Shown here one piece after another: positions 18,122-27,100 of a DNA stretch of 64,000 nucleotides. Numbering within the stretch: position 1 is the first letter of the stretch; every line of letters begins with the position of its first letter. Below the pieces are notes generated by a model. That model ran no database searches. It saw only the letters and a program-made list of their open reading frames with translations, and was not told the DNA's origin. Origin of the DNA: Aquiflexum balticum DSM 16537 (lineage in GTDB: Bacteria > Bacteroidota > Bacteroidia > Cytophagales > Cyclobacteriaceae); contig NZ_LT838813.1 of NCBI RefSeq assembly GCF_900176595.1, positions 5,102,001 through 5,166,000 on the forward strand. The letters are read 5' to 3'. Both the position numbers and the translations under genes were made by a program.

Positions 18122-18994
18122 ATGATCCTAACCATTACCAATCTCAACAAGCAATACGGCAACGGAGTACATGCGCTGAAAGATGTCAGTTTAACCATTG
18201 AAAAAGGCATGTTTGGACTGTTAGGTCCCAACGGCGCCGGAAAATCTTCTTTGATGCGGACTCTCGCTACCCTGCAAGAAGCCGACAGTGGTTCAGTTAC
18301 TTTGGGTGATATCGATGTGCTCAAACAAAAGGATGAAGTAAGAAAGGTCCTTGGCTATCTTCCTCAGGAATTTGGTGTTTACCCAAGAACTTCTGCCACA
18401 GATTTACTTCATCATCTTGCAATCCTAAAAGGATTTGAAAACAAAAAAGAAAGGACCGAAATGGTCGAATACCTTTTACAAAAAGTCAATTTGTTTGAGC
18501 ATCGGAAAAAAGCTGTCAGTTCTTATTCCGGTGGGATGCGTCAGCGATTTGGTATTGCCCAATGTCTGATCGGAAGTCCCAAACTGGTCATTGTAGATGA
18601 ACCTACAGCAGGTTTGGATCCCGGAGAGCGAAACAGATTTTACAACATCCTGAGTGAGATAGGCGAGCAGACCATTGTAATCCTTTCCACGCACATTGTG
18701 CAGGATGTCCGCGAACTTTGTACCAATATGGCCATCATGGACAAGGGGATGCTTCTGTACAGCGGCACCACCGATGATGCACTTGCAGAAATCAAGGACA
18801 GGGTTTATGAAAAGAGAGTTGAAAAAAGCGATCTTTTAAAATATCAGGAAGAATACAAAGTGATCAGCAACAAGCTGGTAGGCGGCAAGCCTCAGATCCA
18901 TGTTTTTTCAGAATTACCTTTGAACAGCGGATTTACCAAAGCCGAAGAAACGCTGGAGGATGTTTTCTTTGCCAAACTCAATGCTTTAATCTAA
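18122..18994 (+). CDS. ABC transporter ATP-binding protein
   Basis: The 290-residue ATPase has Walker A (GPNGAGKSSLM, about residue 36), a Q-loop (YLPQEFG), the signature YSGGMRQRFGIAQ, Walker B with catalytic Glu (LVIVDEPTAGLD) and the H-loop (LSTHIVQD). It belongs to the ABC-2/multidrug type that pairs with integral permeases. The permease starts 18 bases downstream. A C-terminal extension after about residue 220 is typical of this subfamily. Confidence 0.94.
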   Translation: MILTITNLNKQYGNGVHALKDVSLTIEKGMFGLLGPNGAGKSSLMRTLATLQEADSGSVTLGDIDVLKQKDEVRKVLGYLPQEFGVYPRTSATDLLHHLAILKGFENKKERTEMVEYLLQKVNLFEHRKKAVSSYSGGMRQRFGIAQCLIGSPKLVIVDEPTAGLDPGERNRFYNILSEIGEQTIVILSTHIVQDVRELCTNMAIMDKGMLLYSGTTDDALAEIKDRVYEKRVEKSDLLKYQEEYKVISNKLVGGKPQIHVFSELPLNSGFTKAEETLEDVFFAKLNALI

Positions 18995-19012
18995 ACCAAT
19001 AAATCAATCATT

Positions 19013-22000
19013 ATGTGGAAGTTTATCAAACATGAATGGAAGTATTGGTTTGGATCACCGATGCTCTGGATTTTCTTATTTATCGTTTCGCTTTTGGTTT
19101 TCGGGGCGGTATCATCGGATCAGATACAGATTGGCGGTGGCGTGGGTTCTGTTTACAAAAATGCCCCATCCGTTATCCAAAGCTATTATGGTGTGATGTC
19201 CCTGATATGTCTGTTGATGACTACGGCCTTTATGAGTGCAGCAGCCAACAGAGATTTCAGTACAGGAATGCATCAGTTTATTTTCTCCTCACCCATCAAA
19301 AAAAGTGATTATTTCTTTGGAAAATTTATTGGAGCTTTATTGATCTCTATGGTTCCCCTTTTGGGTGTTTCAATTGGATCACTGATCGGTCCATTGATGC
19401 CATGGGTACAACCTGAGCGCTATGGACCTGTGATTTGGAACGGTCATATTCAGGGATTGATTTCCTTTGCAATCCCAAACACGATTATAGCAGGAACCCT
19501 TTTGTACAGTCTTGCGGTGGTATTCAGAAATAATATTGTTTCTTTTGTCGGTGCCATGTTGATTTTGGTTTTTTACGTGGTCAGTCAGGGTTTTACAGCC
19601 GATCTTGAAAAAGAATGGTTGGCCAATATCCTGGATCCATTTGGGTTTCAGCCATTGAATACCCTTTCCAAATACAAAACCATTGATGAAAAGAATCTGT
19701 ATGCTACTGCCCTATCGGGACAGTTTTTGATCAACAGGCTTATTTGGGTGGGATTTAGCATTGTCTTACTCTTGTTTATGTTTTCAAAATTTTCTTTCAA
19801 TACCAAAAAGGAGAAAGTCAAAAAACAGAAAGCAGTCCTATTGGAAGAAGAAACTTTGGCAGATCTGACAGAAGTAAGGACTTTTGAAATTTCCCAAAAA
19901 ACCGGATTCTCTATTGCCACTTTCTGGCACATGGTCAAGTTTGAAACCAAGGCCATAATCAAAAATCAGACTTTTATCATCATAGTTTTGATTGGCTTGA
20001 TCAACCTCATTGCCAGCCTGACAAGCTTTACAGGTTCGTATGGTACGGCCCGATATCCGGTGACCTATGATGTCATTGATTCGATCCGAGGTTCATTTTA
20101 TCTCTTTCTGATTGGTATCATCACATTTTATTCAGGGGTCTTGGTGTGGAAAGAAAGAGATGCAAAAATATCAGAAATTGAAGATGCAACCCCCATTAAA
20201 ACCGGAATGCTCTATCTGTCAAAGCTGTTGGCCATGATGATCAGCATTTTTCTGATTCTTTGCTGTACGATTTTGGTAGGTGTGATAGCGCAAACCTTTT
20301 ACAGCTATACAAGATATGAGCTTCATGTCTACGCCCATAGCCTTTTGGTCCTTGACATGTTCCAATTCGGTTATTTAGTGGTGATTGCACTATTGTTCCA
20401 TTATTTAATCAATAACCGCTATATCGCTTATTTTGCTTTTGTAGCATTTCTCATCTTAAATGAATTTATCTGGTCTGTTTTGGAACTCAATTCCAATATG
20501 CTGGAATTTGCTGCTACCCCAAGCGCAACTTATTCAGACATGAACGGATTTGGTCCCTTTATTCCGGGATTAGTTTGGTTCAATATGTACTGGACCTTGT
20601 TCTGCCTGATCCTCTGTGTGGTCATTTATGGCTTTTATATCCGGGGAAAAGAAACAGATTTCAAATTCAGGAGAAGGTTTGCACTTCAGCGTTTGAAATC
20701 CCAAAAAGGAATTTTGGCCCTATTCATTCTTGCTTTTGTTATTTGTGGAGGTTTTGTTTATTACAACACAGAGGTAGTCAACACTTATCTCACCCCAAAG
20801 GAAACAGAAACAAGACAAAAAGAATATGAGCTGACCTACAAGAAATATGAAGGTATTGCTCAACCCAGATGGGTAAGTCTGGATTATCAAATTGATATCC
20901 ATCCATATAACAGGGACCTTTTTGTCACAGTCAATGGGTTAATTGTCAATAAATCTCAGGAGGATATTCCTGAGCTGCATTTCACCATGCCCAACATGCC
21001 TGACACACTAAGAATCGAAATTCCGGGCGCATCAGTCAAGGTAGATGACAAGCGATTGAACTACAGGATCTATGAGATGGAAAAACCAATACAACCTGGA
21101 GATACCTTGCCCATTAGAATTGTTGTATCCAAAGAAACCAAAGGTTTTGAAAATGAAGTTTCATTTACTTCTCTGACACATAATGGTACTTTTTTCAATA
21201 ATTTTGATGTGCTCCCGATTTTCGGATACACCAACCGTTACGAAATCTCGGATAAAAACAAAAGGGCAAAACTCGACCTCCCAAATAGGCAAAGAATGCC
21301 CTCTTTGGATGAGAATGATCTCAAATCCAGGAAAAACACCTACATCAACCAGGATGCTGATTGGGTAAGCATGCGGACGGTAATCAGTACCGAATCAGAC
21401 CAGATCGCCGTAGCACCAGGAAGTCTTCTCAAAGAATGGGAAGAAAACGGCAGAAGGTATTTTGAATACCAACTTGATCATAAATCACTGAACTTCTATT
21501 CTTTCATTTCTGCCCGATATGAGGTGGCTAGGGAAAAATGGAATGGTGTGGATCTGGAGGTGTATTATATCAAAGGCCATGAATACAATGTGCCTAATAT
21601 GCTTAAAAGCCTGGAGAAATCTCTGGAATATTTCACCGAAAACTTTGGCCCATATTACCACAAGCAATGTAGAATCATAGAATTTCCCAGATACAGTTCC
21701 TTTGCCCAGGCATTTCCGGGTACGATGCCATATAGCGAAGGGATCGGATTTATCACAGACCTGAGAAATGTGACCGATGATGATATTGACCTGGTTTACT
21801 ATGTGGTTGCCCACGAAATGGCACACCAATATTGGGCTCACCAACTCATAGGAGCAAATATGCGGGGTACTGAAATGATGAGTGAAAGCTTTGCCCAATA
21901 TGCGGCTTTGATGGTGATGGAAAAAGAATATGGGCGTGACAAAATGAATAAATTCCTCAAATATGAAATGAATGGATACCTGAGAGGACGTAGCGGTGAA

Positions 22001-22594
22001 TTTGAAGCTGAAAGACCTCTGATGGAAACTGAAAATCAAGGATATATCCATTACCAAAAAGGTTCTGTCATCATGTATTATCTCAAAGAAATGATCGGTG
22101 AGAACAAAGTCAATGAAGCCTTGCAAAAACTACTTGTCGATTATGCCTATGAGGAACCACCCTACCCTACTTCTTTGTCAGCTGTAAGGGCATTCAGGGA
22201 AGTCACCCCTGACAGCATGCAGTATCTGATTGATGACATGTTTGAAAATATTACGCTATTCTCCAATCGGGTCATTGAATCAAGCTATGTGAAAAATGGG
22301 GAAGAATATGAGGTCACTTTGAAAACCTTTTCCGAAAAATTCAGGGCAGACTCCTTGGGCAAACAGACCGAAGTTCCATTGGTAGACTACATCGATATTG
22401 GGGTTTTTGCCGAAACGGATGCCAAAAAAGTCTTGGGTAAACCTTTAATCTATGAAAGGATCAAAATCACCCAACCAGAAAACACTTTCACTTTCCGTGT
22501 CAAGGAAAAACCCTTTCAGGCAGGTATTGATCCTTACAATTACCTGGTAGACAGAATGCCTGATGATAATGTGAAGAAAGTGACGGAAGAGTAG
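19013..22594 (+). CDS. ABC-2 permease fused to an M1-family aminopeptidase domain
   Basis: The 1,193-residue protein starts with two sets of about six transmembrane segments (within residues 1-260 and 320-600). The C-terminal half, after a last membrane helix near 570-590, is an M1 peptidase-like domain. It has a zinc motif VAHEMAHQYW (His934, Glu935, His938) and the third ligand Glu in MSESFAQY 20 residues on, plus YSEGIGF in place of GAMEN. The catalytic residues are kept, so activity is likely. The peptidase should face the periplasm. Such permease-peptidase fusions recur in Bacteroidota next to an ABC ATPase; the transported substrate is unknown. Confidence 0.9.
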   Translation: MWKFIKHEWKYWFGSPMLWIFLFIVSLLVFGAVSSDQIQIGGGVGSVYKNAPSVIQSYYGVMSLICLLMTTAFMSAAANRDFSTGMHQFIFSSPIKKSDYFFGKFIGALLISMVPLLGVSIGSLIGPLMPWVQPERYGPVIWNGHIQGLISFAIPNTIIAGTLLYSLAVVFRNNIVSFVGAMLILVFYVVSQGFTADLEKEWLANILDPFGFQPLNTLSKYKTIDEKNLYATALSGQFLINRLIWVGFSIVLLLFMFSKFSFNTKKEKVKKQKAVLLEEETLADLTEVRTFEISQKTGFSIATFWHMVKFETKAIIKNQTFIIIVLIGLINLIASLTSFTGSYGTARYPVTYDVIDSIRGSFYLFLIGIITFYSGVLVWKERDAKISEIEDATPIKTGMLYLSKLLAMMISIFLILCCTILVGVIAQTFYSYTRYELHVYAHSLLVLDMFQFGYLVVIALLFHYLINNRYIAYFAFVAFLILNEFIWSVLELNSNMLEFAATPSATYSDMNGFGPFIPGLVWFNMYWTLFCLILCVVIYGFYIRGKETDFKFRRRFALQRLKSQKGILALFILAFVICGGFVYYNTEVVNTYLTPKETETRQKEYELTYKKYEGIAQPRWVSLDYQIDIHPYNRDLFVTVNGLIVNKSQEDIPELHFTMPNMPDTLRIEIPGASVKVDDKRLNYRIYEMEKPIQPGDTLPIRIVVSKETKGFENEVSFTSLTHNGTFFNNFDVLPIFGYTNRYEISDKNKRAKLDLPNRQRMPSLDENDLKSRKNTYINQDADWVSMRTVISTESDQIAVAPGSLLKEWEENGRRYFEYQLDHKSLNFYSFISARYEVAREKWNGVDLEVYYIKGHEYNVPNMLKSLEKSLEYFTENFGPYYHKQCRIIEFPRYSSFAQAFPGTMPYSEGIGFITDLRNVTDDDIDLVYYVVAHEMAHQYWAHQLIGANMRGTEMMSESFAQYAALMVMEKEYGRDKMNKFLKYEMNGYLRGRSGEFEAERPLMETENQGYIHYQKGSVIMYYLKEMIGENKVNEALQKLLVDYAYEEPPYPTSLSAVRAFREVTPDSMQYLIDDMFENITLFSNRVIESSYVKNGEEYEVTLKTFSEKFRADSLGKQTEVPLVDYIDIGVFAETDAKKVLGKPLIYERIKITQPENTFTFRVKEKPFQAGIDPYNYLVDRMPDDNVKKVTEE

Positions 22595-22941
22595 GAAAGG
22601 ATAAAGGATGAGGGATAAAGGATGAAGGTGAAAACCTTTGAGGTGATTAGAAAAGGATGAAGGATGACCTGCCTGCCGGCAGGCAGGAGGATGAAGGGTG
22701 ATAACCTTTGAGGTCTTTTTCTAGACCTCGAAGGTTTTCCTCCTTAAAAAAAATAAGAAATTATCTTTTCAGTCAAAGTTCTTGATTCATTATTGCCGAG
22801 GTTCGTTTCTTCATAAACTTCCCTTTATGCCGAAATTTGTGCCCTCAAGAATTTCCTTTATTAGGAATCAATTTCCGAATGTTTTTCGGATACCAAACAC
22901 GGTGGAAGAAATTTTTTGAAACCACATTGAAATGAATCAAA
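22595..22941. repeat. Intergenic repeats after the ABC-M1 operon
   Basis: The region holds a degenerate GGATGAAGG/AAAGGATGAGG word tract (22600-22665), a perfect 20-bp palindrome at 22668-22687 (CCTGCCTGCC and complement) and the hairpin listed separately. The motif AACCTTTGAGGT occurs twice (about 22633 and 22703). No gene is present. Confidence 0.55.
22703..22736 (+). terminator. Terminator-like hairpin after the ABC-M1 operon
   Basis: A 13-bp stem with one G-U pair (AACCTTTGAGGTC / GACCTCGAAGGTT) around a T-rich loop, followed by TTTTCC. It is a plausible terminator for the upstream operon, though the T-run is short. Confidence 0.5.
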
Positions 22942-23142
22942 CTATTCATCTTTTTCAAAGTAAAGGTAAACGTAAATGGCCATTCCAAAACTTGTTGAAT
23001 TCGTGGAGGCCAAACGATAACCTTTTTGAGCATATTCATCCAATTTTGATTGAATTTCTTCTTGTGACTTTTTAACGATATGCTTAGAATCAGAAGTTAT
23101 TTTGGTGTAATAAATCAGAGATTCAACTTTGTATGATTTCAT
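22942..23142 (-). CDS. Small DUF4177-like protein
   Basis: This 66-residue product starts at an ATG at 23142. The text SKLDEYAQKGYRLAS followed by a hydrophobic strand and FEKD matches the pattern of DUF4177 (L..YA..GWRL...... FEK). Function of the family is unknown. It lies alone between AT-rich spacers. The identification is by pattern only. Confidence 0.6.
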   Translation of the reverse strand: MKSYKVESLIYYTKITSDSKHIVKKSQEEIQSKLDEYAQKGYRLASTNSTSFGMAIYVYLYFEKDE

Positions 23143-23242
23143 AAACAGTAATTTTGGATTTTAAAAAACTGATAACAAATGAATAGTAATATTAAATAAT
23201 AAATTTTACTGCTTTGGATTTTTTCCCCAAAAAAAAAAAATA

Positions 23243-23353
23243 TTAAACCAAAAATACTTGGCTTTCTTCGATCTTCACAAAGGGAAAATTTTGAATAATA
23301 TCTTTGAAGAATTTCAACTTTTTATCTTCTATTTCTAAAATCAGTTTCGCCAT
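23243..23353 (-). CDS. Very small hypothetical protein (36 aa), antitoxin-like pattern
   Basis: A 36-codon frame, ATG at 23351-23353 and TAA at 23243-23245, encodes a short beta-strand then amphipathic helix (MAKLILEIEDKKLKFFKDI). Bacteroidota genomes carry many annotated proteins of this size and shape beginning M.L.L.I.......F...L..F.FVKIEE; some sit beside RelE-like toxins. No toxin gene is adjacent here, so the role is unknown. It lies upstream of the DUF4177-like gene on the same strand. Confidence 0.45.
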   Translation of the reverse strand: MAKLILEIEDKKLKFFKDIIQNFPFVKIEESQVFLV

Positions 23354-23432
23354 TATCTTCGCTTTTTCTTAAAAATAAGAAATTTTTAACCATTATTCCT
23401 TAAATTATGTCTTCCAACAAATCCCCTTCAAT

Positions 23433-23966
23433 ATGGATACCGTCAGCAAACTCGGAAGCATTACCTGGATCAAAACCACCGCTGTGATTTTAATGACTGC
23501 GGTTTTTTTTCCATTTATAATTCATCTGATTCCCCCGCATAATGGCTTTTCCATTGGGGCCTATCTCCTACCCATGTTTTACATTCCCTTCATTGCCCTA
23601 TTTTGGTACGATTGGAAAGTGGCCTTACCAATAGCCATACTGGCACCTTTGCTCAATTTTCTGGTTACCGGTAATCCGAATTGGGCATTTTTGGTGGTAC
23701 TGACTTTGGAACTGGTATTATTCACAGGAATAGCTTTTCTCCTGCTCAACCATAAAACCTTAAAATGGATAGCAGCACCTTTTGGATATATTGGCGCTAA
23801 AATTATTTCTTCTTTGCTGCTGTTCGTCATCCCCATCATGCCTGCTGCGCCGATGGAGTTTTTCCTTGGTTCCTTGTCCCGTGCATTACCGGGTATCGGG
23901 ATTTTATTGTTGCTGAACTTCCTGCTTCTGAAATATGGAAATCCATCCCTAAAAATCTCAAAATAA
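23433..23966 (+). CDS. Small integral membrane protein, ECF S-component-like
   Basis: The 177-residue protein is almost entirely hydrophobic with five or six membrane helices and short loops. The order of helices and the segment GAYLLPMFYIPFIALF resemble the substrate-binding (S) components of energy-coupling factor vitamin transporters. No ECF ATPase or T component is nearby; shared modules elsewhere would be needed. It is 25 bases upstream of the phosphoribosyltransferase-fusion gene and probably cotranscribed, hinting at a nucleobase or cofactor precursor. That is inference. Confidence 0.55.
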   Translation: MDTVSKLGSITWIKTTAVILMTAVFFPFIIHLIPPHNGFSIGAYLLPMFYIPFIALFWYDWKVALPIAILAPLLNFLVTGNPNWAFLVVLTLELVLFTGIAFLLLNHKTLKWIAAPFGYIGAKIISSLLLFVIPIMPAAPMEFFLGSLSRALPGIGILLLLNFLLLKYGNPSLKISK

Positions 23967-23991
23967 ATCCTGACAAAAACCTCCTTCTTTC

Positions 23992-25443
23992 ATGACTACC
24001 AAACATCCCTTATCCCTGAAAGATATCCAACAACGTTTAGATCACTATCCCATCCCAAAAGCAGATTTGGTGATTGGTATAGGAAGAGGTGGCGCCATAC
24101 CTGCCCAAATGGTCGCTCAAAAAATGGGGGCAAAATTATTGGTAATTCAGGTCAACTACCGGGATGATGAAAATACCCCACAACGAGAAATACCGGTTTT
24201 TTTGGAGGATTTGGAGGTACCCATTGAAAAAGGCTCAAAAATATTGTTGGTAGATGACGTATCCGTAACAGGGAAAACATTACAGACCGTCAAAGAAAAA
24301 CTGAAAGGCTATGTAGTTACCACATTAGTTTTTAAGGGAAAAGCTGACCATGTGTTATTTCCCGAAATCAACACTTGTGTGGATTGGCCTTGGAAAAGCC
24401 AGGAAATCTCAAGCGCTGAAGAACCAAAAGACAGAAGATCCTTTCTCAAATCATTGGCAGGATTGACCGCTGGAATGATGCTACCCCTTTCAGGAAAACC
24501 ACTGACTGATGCTTTTGGAAATATACTTACTACCAAAAGCACACCTGAAAATGATCGATTGGGCGAATTGCTCCCCAGAAGGAAATTCGGAAAAACAGGG
24601 ACTTCCGTAACGATGTTGGGTTTGGGTGGAGCGCATATCGCTCAGATGAGTGAAAAAGAAGCCCAAAAGACCATCGAGACAGCACTGGCAGGTGGGCTGA
24701 GGTTTTTTGACAACGCGGAATCCTATGGTAACGGTTTGTCGGAAAAGCGGTATGGTATGTTTCTAACCCCAAAATACCGTGACGTCGCCTTTATCCAAAG
24801 CAAATCAACAGCCAGGGATGCCAAAACCATGAGAGAACATCTGGAAGGCTCCTTAAAAAGAATGAATACCGATTACCTCGACCTATGGTTTATCCATGCC
24901 GTCGGGAGCCCTTCCGATGTGGACAGCAGGATCAAAAACGGCGTGCTCGATGTGGTATTGGAAGCCCAGAAAAGCGGTAAGGTGAAATATGTGGGTTTCT
25001 CGGGTCATGCTGATTACAAAGCCCATTTACGGATGCTTGAGCGGACCGATGCCCTTCAGGTCTGTCAGATGCCCATCAATGCCTTTGACCCAAATTACAA
25101 AAGCTTTATCAACAATGTTCTCCCCCAATTGATTAAAAAAGAAATGGCCCCGATTGCTATGAAGACTTTGGCCAACGGAGGATTTTTTGGAGGTACCTCC
25201 CACTTCAATCATGGGGACAAACCGAGAATTGTGCCCAATGCGCTCAGCGTCGAAGAAGCACTTTATTTTTCTTGGTCCCTTCCGATATCGGTTCTGGTAA
25301 CAGGTGCAGACCATGCAGAAATGCTACAGGAAAAAATAGAACTGGCCAAAAAATTCAAAGTTTTGGATGAAAAGAAACGAATGGCCCTGGTGGAAAAGGT
25401 GGCCGGTTTTGATGGGAGATTAGTGGAGTATTATAAGGTTTGA
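23992..25443 (+). CDS. Phosphoribosyltransferase fused to a Tat-motif aldo/keto reductase
   Basis: Residues 1-140 are a type I phosphoribosyltransferase with the PRPP loop ILLVDDVSVTGKT (about 84-96) and a usual C-terminus (NTCVDWPWKS). Then, without a stop, comes a textbook twin-arginine signal, DRRSFLKSLAGLTAGMMLPL (about 147-166). It is followed by a complete aldo/keto reductase (from about 195) with Asp and Tyr in FFDNAESYGNG, Lys in IQSKS and His in WFIHAVG. Reductases of this type normally begin with that Tat signal. An internal Tat signal would be non-functional, so this is either a lost stop codon joining two genes or a real bifunctional protein. The two parts do not share an obvious pathway. 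Confidence 0.82.
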   Translation: MTTKHPLSLKDIQQRLDHYPIPKADLVIGIGRGGAIPAQMVAQKMGAKLLVIQVNYRDDENTPQREIPVFLEDLEVPIEKGSKILLVDDVSVTGKTLQTVKEKLKGYVVTTLVFKGKADHVLFPEINTCVDWPWKSQEISSAEEPKDRRSFLKSLAGLTAGMMLPLSGKPLTDAFGNILTTKSTPENDRLGELLPRRKFGKTGTSVTMLGLGGAHIAQMSEKEAQKTIETALAGGLRFFDNAESYGNGLSEKRYGMFLTPKYRDVAFIQSKSTARDAKTMREHLEGSLKRMNTDYLDLWFIHAVGSPSDVDSRIKNGVLDVVLEAQKSGKVKYVGFSGHADYKAHLRMLERTDALQVCQMPINAFDPNYKSFINNVLPQLIKKEMAPIAMKTLANGGFFGGTSHFNHGDKPRIVPNALSVEEALYFSWSLPISVLVTGADHAEMLQEKIELAKKFKVLDEKKRMALVEKVAGFDGRLVEYYKV

Positions 25444-25489
25444 TGATTTCATTTAATAGGGAAATAATTCTTAAATTGTCAATAAAAAA

Positions 25490-26419
25490 ATGGCAAACTC
25501 AACCCTCCACACCATCCTTGGTTCGACCGGTAACATCGGAACCTTTTTGGCCAAAGACTTGACTGCCTACACCGACAATATCCGCCTGGTAAGCCGAAAT
25601 CCTTCGAAAATCAATCCTAAAGACCAATTGATGAAGGCCGATCTTTTGCATCGAGGTGAGGTAGATGAGGCAGTTAAGGATTCTGATATTGTCTATCTTG
25701 TTTCCGGCATCACTTACAAAACCAAAATTTGGCAGGAACAGTGGCCCATTATCATGGGAAACACCATTGAAGCATGCAAAAAACATGGGGCCAAATTGGT
25801 ATTTTTTGATAATATGTACTGCTACGATCCATCATATGTCAGACACCTCACCGAAGAAACCCCTGTCAATCCACAAAGCAAAAAAGGGAAAGTTCGGGCC
25901 AAAATTGCACAAATGATCTTGGATGAAATAAGTTCAGGTCAATTAACAGCAATGATCGTCAGGGCAGCGGACTTTTACGGCCCGGGAGCCAAACTGAGCT
26001 TCCTTAATGAATCGGTAATCAATCGGATGAAAGCCGGAAAAACCGCTCAATGGCTCTATGCCGGAGACAAGAAACATTCCTTTACTTATATTCCTGATGC
26101 AGCCTATGCCACCGCATTTTTAGCACAACAGAAAGATACCTGGAATCAAGTATGGCATTTGCCGACCTCCAAGGCTTATCCCACAGGACAGGAAGTTGTA
26201 AAGATCCTCGCCAAACATCTTGGAGTTGAGCCGAAACTTCAGATTCTTAGTCCCTTTATGCTCAATTTGGTTTCTCTGTTTATCCCTGTTTTGAAAGAAG
26301 TAAAGGAATTAAGGTACCAATTGGATCAGGATTATTGCTTTGATTCCTCCAAGATTGAAAAGGCATTTGGGTTGAAGGCGATTGATTTGGAAGAGGGATT
26401 GAGAAAATGCCTTGAGTAG
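25490..26419 (+). CDS. NAD(P)-dependent epimerase/dehydratase family protein (SDR)
   Basis: The 309-residue protein has the N-terminal Rossmann loop GSTGNIGTFLAKDL, then FFDNMYCYDP in the region of the active-site Tyr and RAADFYGPGAKLS typical of atypical extended SDRs. Substrate is not known. It starts 46 bases after the fusion gene. Its 3' half (from 25888) is repeated almost identically at 27072-27593. Confidence 0.88.
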   Translation: MANSTLHTILGSTGNIGTFLAKDLTAYTDNIRLVSRNPSKINPKDQLMKADLLHRGEVDEAVKDSDIVYLVSGITYKTKIWQEQWPIIMGNTIEACKKHGAKLVFFDNMYCYDPSYVRHLTEETPVNPQSKKGKVRAKIAQMILDEISSGQLTAMIVRAADFYGPGAKLSFLNESVINRMKAGKTAQWLYAGDKKHSFTYIPDAAYATAFLAQQKDTWNQVWHLPTSKAYPTGQEVVKILAKHLGVEPKLQILSPFMLNLVSLFIPVLKEVKELRYQLDQDYCFDSSKIEKAFGLKAIDLEEGLRKCLE

Positions 26420-26420
26420 C

Positions 26421-26687
26421 TTATGGGAAAAATTTGTAAATATCTTTTCTGTGAAGAGCTCTTTCAAAAATAATTTTACCATTCGAATATTGAACTCCAA
26501 TTCTATATTCCCCAAATCTTGCCCGATAAAAATTCTTGTATCCTTTTAACTTGATAAACAATCCAGTTTCTTCTAAAGATTTGTAAGATTCAGCCTCCTC
26601 AAAAACCAATATTTCTATTTTTTCTCTAATTGGAATCGGAATTTTCAAAAGATCCTTCAAAAACTGTTTATTTACCTGTATTTCCAC
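26421..26687 (-). CDS. RelE/ParE-family toxin
   Basis: An 88-residue protein with the RelE fold pattern: N-terminal helix pair, IKLKGYKNFYRARFGEYRIGVQY strand block (residues about 48-67) and a C-terminal FERALHRKDIYKFFP. Family members are ribosome-dependent mRNA interferases or gyrase inhibitors. It overlaps its antitoxin by 20 bases, the usual order antitoxin-toxin. The pair lies on the strand opposite to its neighbours and between the two copies of the epimerase segment. Confidence 0.85.
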   Translation of the reverse strand: MEIQVNKQFLKDLLKIPIPIREKIEILVFEEAESYKSLEETGLFIKLKGYKNFYRARFGEYRIGVQYSNGKIIFERALHRKDIYKFFP

Positions 26688-26892
26688 CTTTTTCTTCGGT
26701 TTTCATTTTCTCATAAAGTACTTTCGCTTCATTTAATGTGAGAACTTCAGTAGGATCATTTTCCTCCATGTATTTACCAAGAGCATAATCTTCAATTAGT
26801 TGCTCAAGTTTTTCATAATCATTGATGTCAATTTGCACAGCTACCTTGTTTGAAGATTCATCAATGATATATTTTTTCTTTATCTCTTCCAT
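26668..26892 (-). CDS. Antitoxin of the RelE-type pair
   Basis: The 74-residue acidic protein starts KKKYIIDESSNKVAVQIDI, an N-terminal beta segment seen in Phd/RelB-like antitoxins of Bacteroidota. It continues with charged helices (LEQLIEDYALGKYMEE) that would wrap the toxin. It precedes and overlaps the toxin gene and would neutralise it and repress the operon. Confidence 0.8.
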   Translation of the reverse strand: MEEIKKKYIIDESSNKVAVQIDINDYEKLEQLIEDYALGKYMEENDPTEVLTLNEAKVLYEKMKTEEKGGNTGK

Positions 26893-26950
26893 ATTTTTTG
26901 AAAATCAATTAAATGTACAAAATTATTGAAAATTAATTTCACAAAATCCA

Positions 26951-27100
26951 ATGTCCTTCAAAAACATCCACGAAAGTGATATTCCTTTGTTCTTTGCCCT
27001 CCTTTTGGTGGCATCGATGACGCTCATTTTTATGGTAATTGTCAATTTGGTTTTCTTTGGTCTGGCATTGAGAAAGTTCGGGCTAAAATTGCACAAATGA
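26951..27100 (+). pseudogene. 5' fragment of a membrane-protein gene
   Basis: An ATG frame encodes MSFKNIHESDIPLFFALLLV and one further strongly hydrophobic stretch. It then runs out of frame into the duplicated epimerase segment at about 27072 and stops at 27098. It looks like the start of an integral membrane protein gene cut by the duplication. The join falls in the shared GAAAGTTCGG. Confidence 0.5.
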
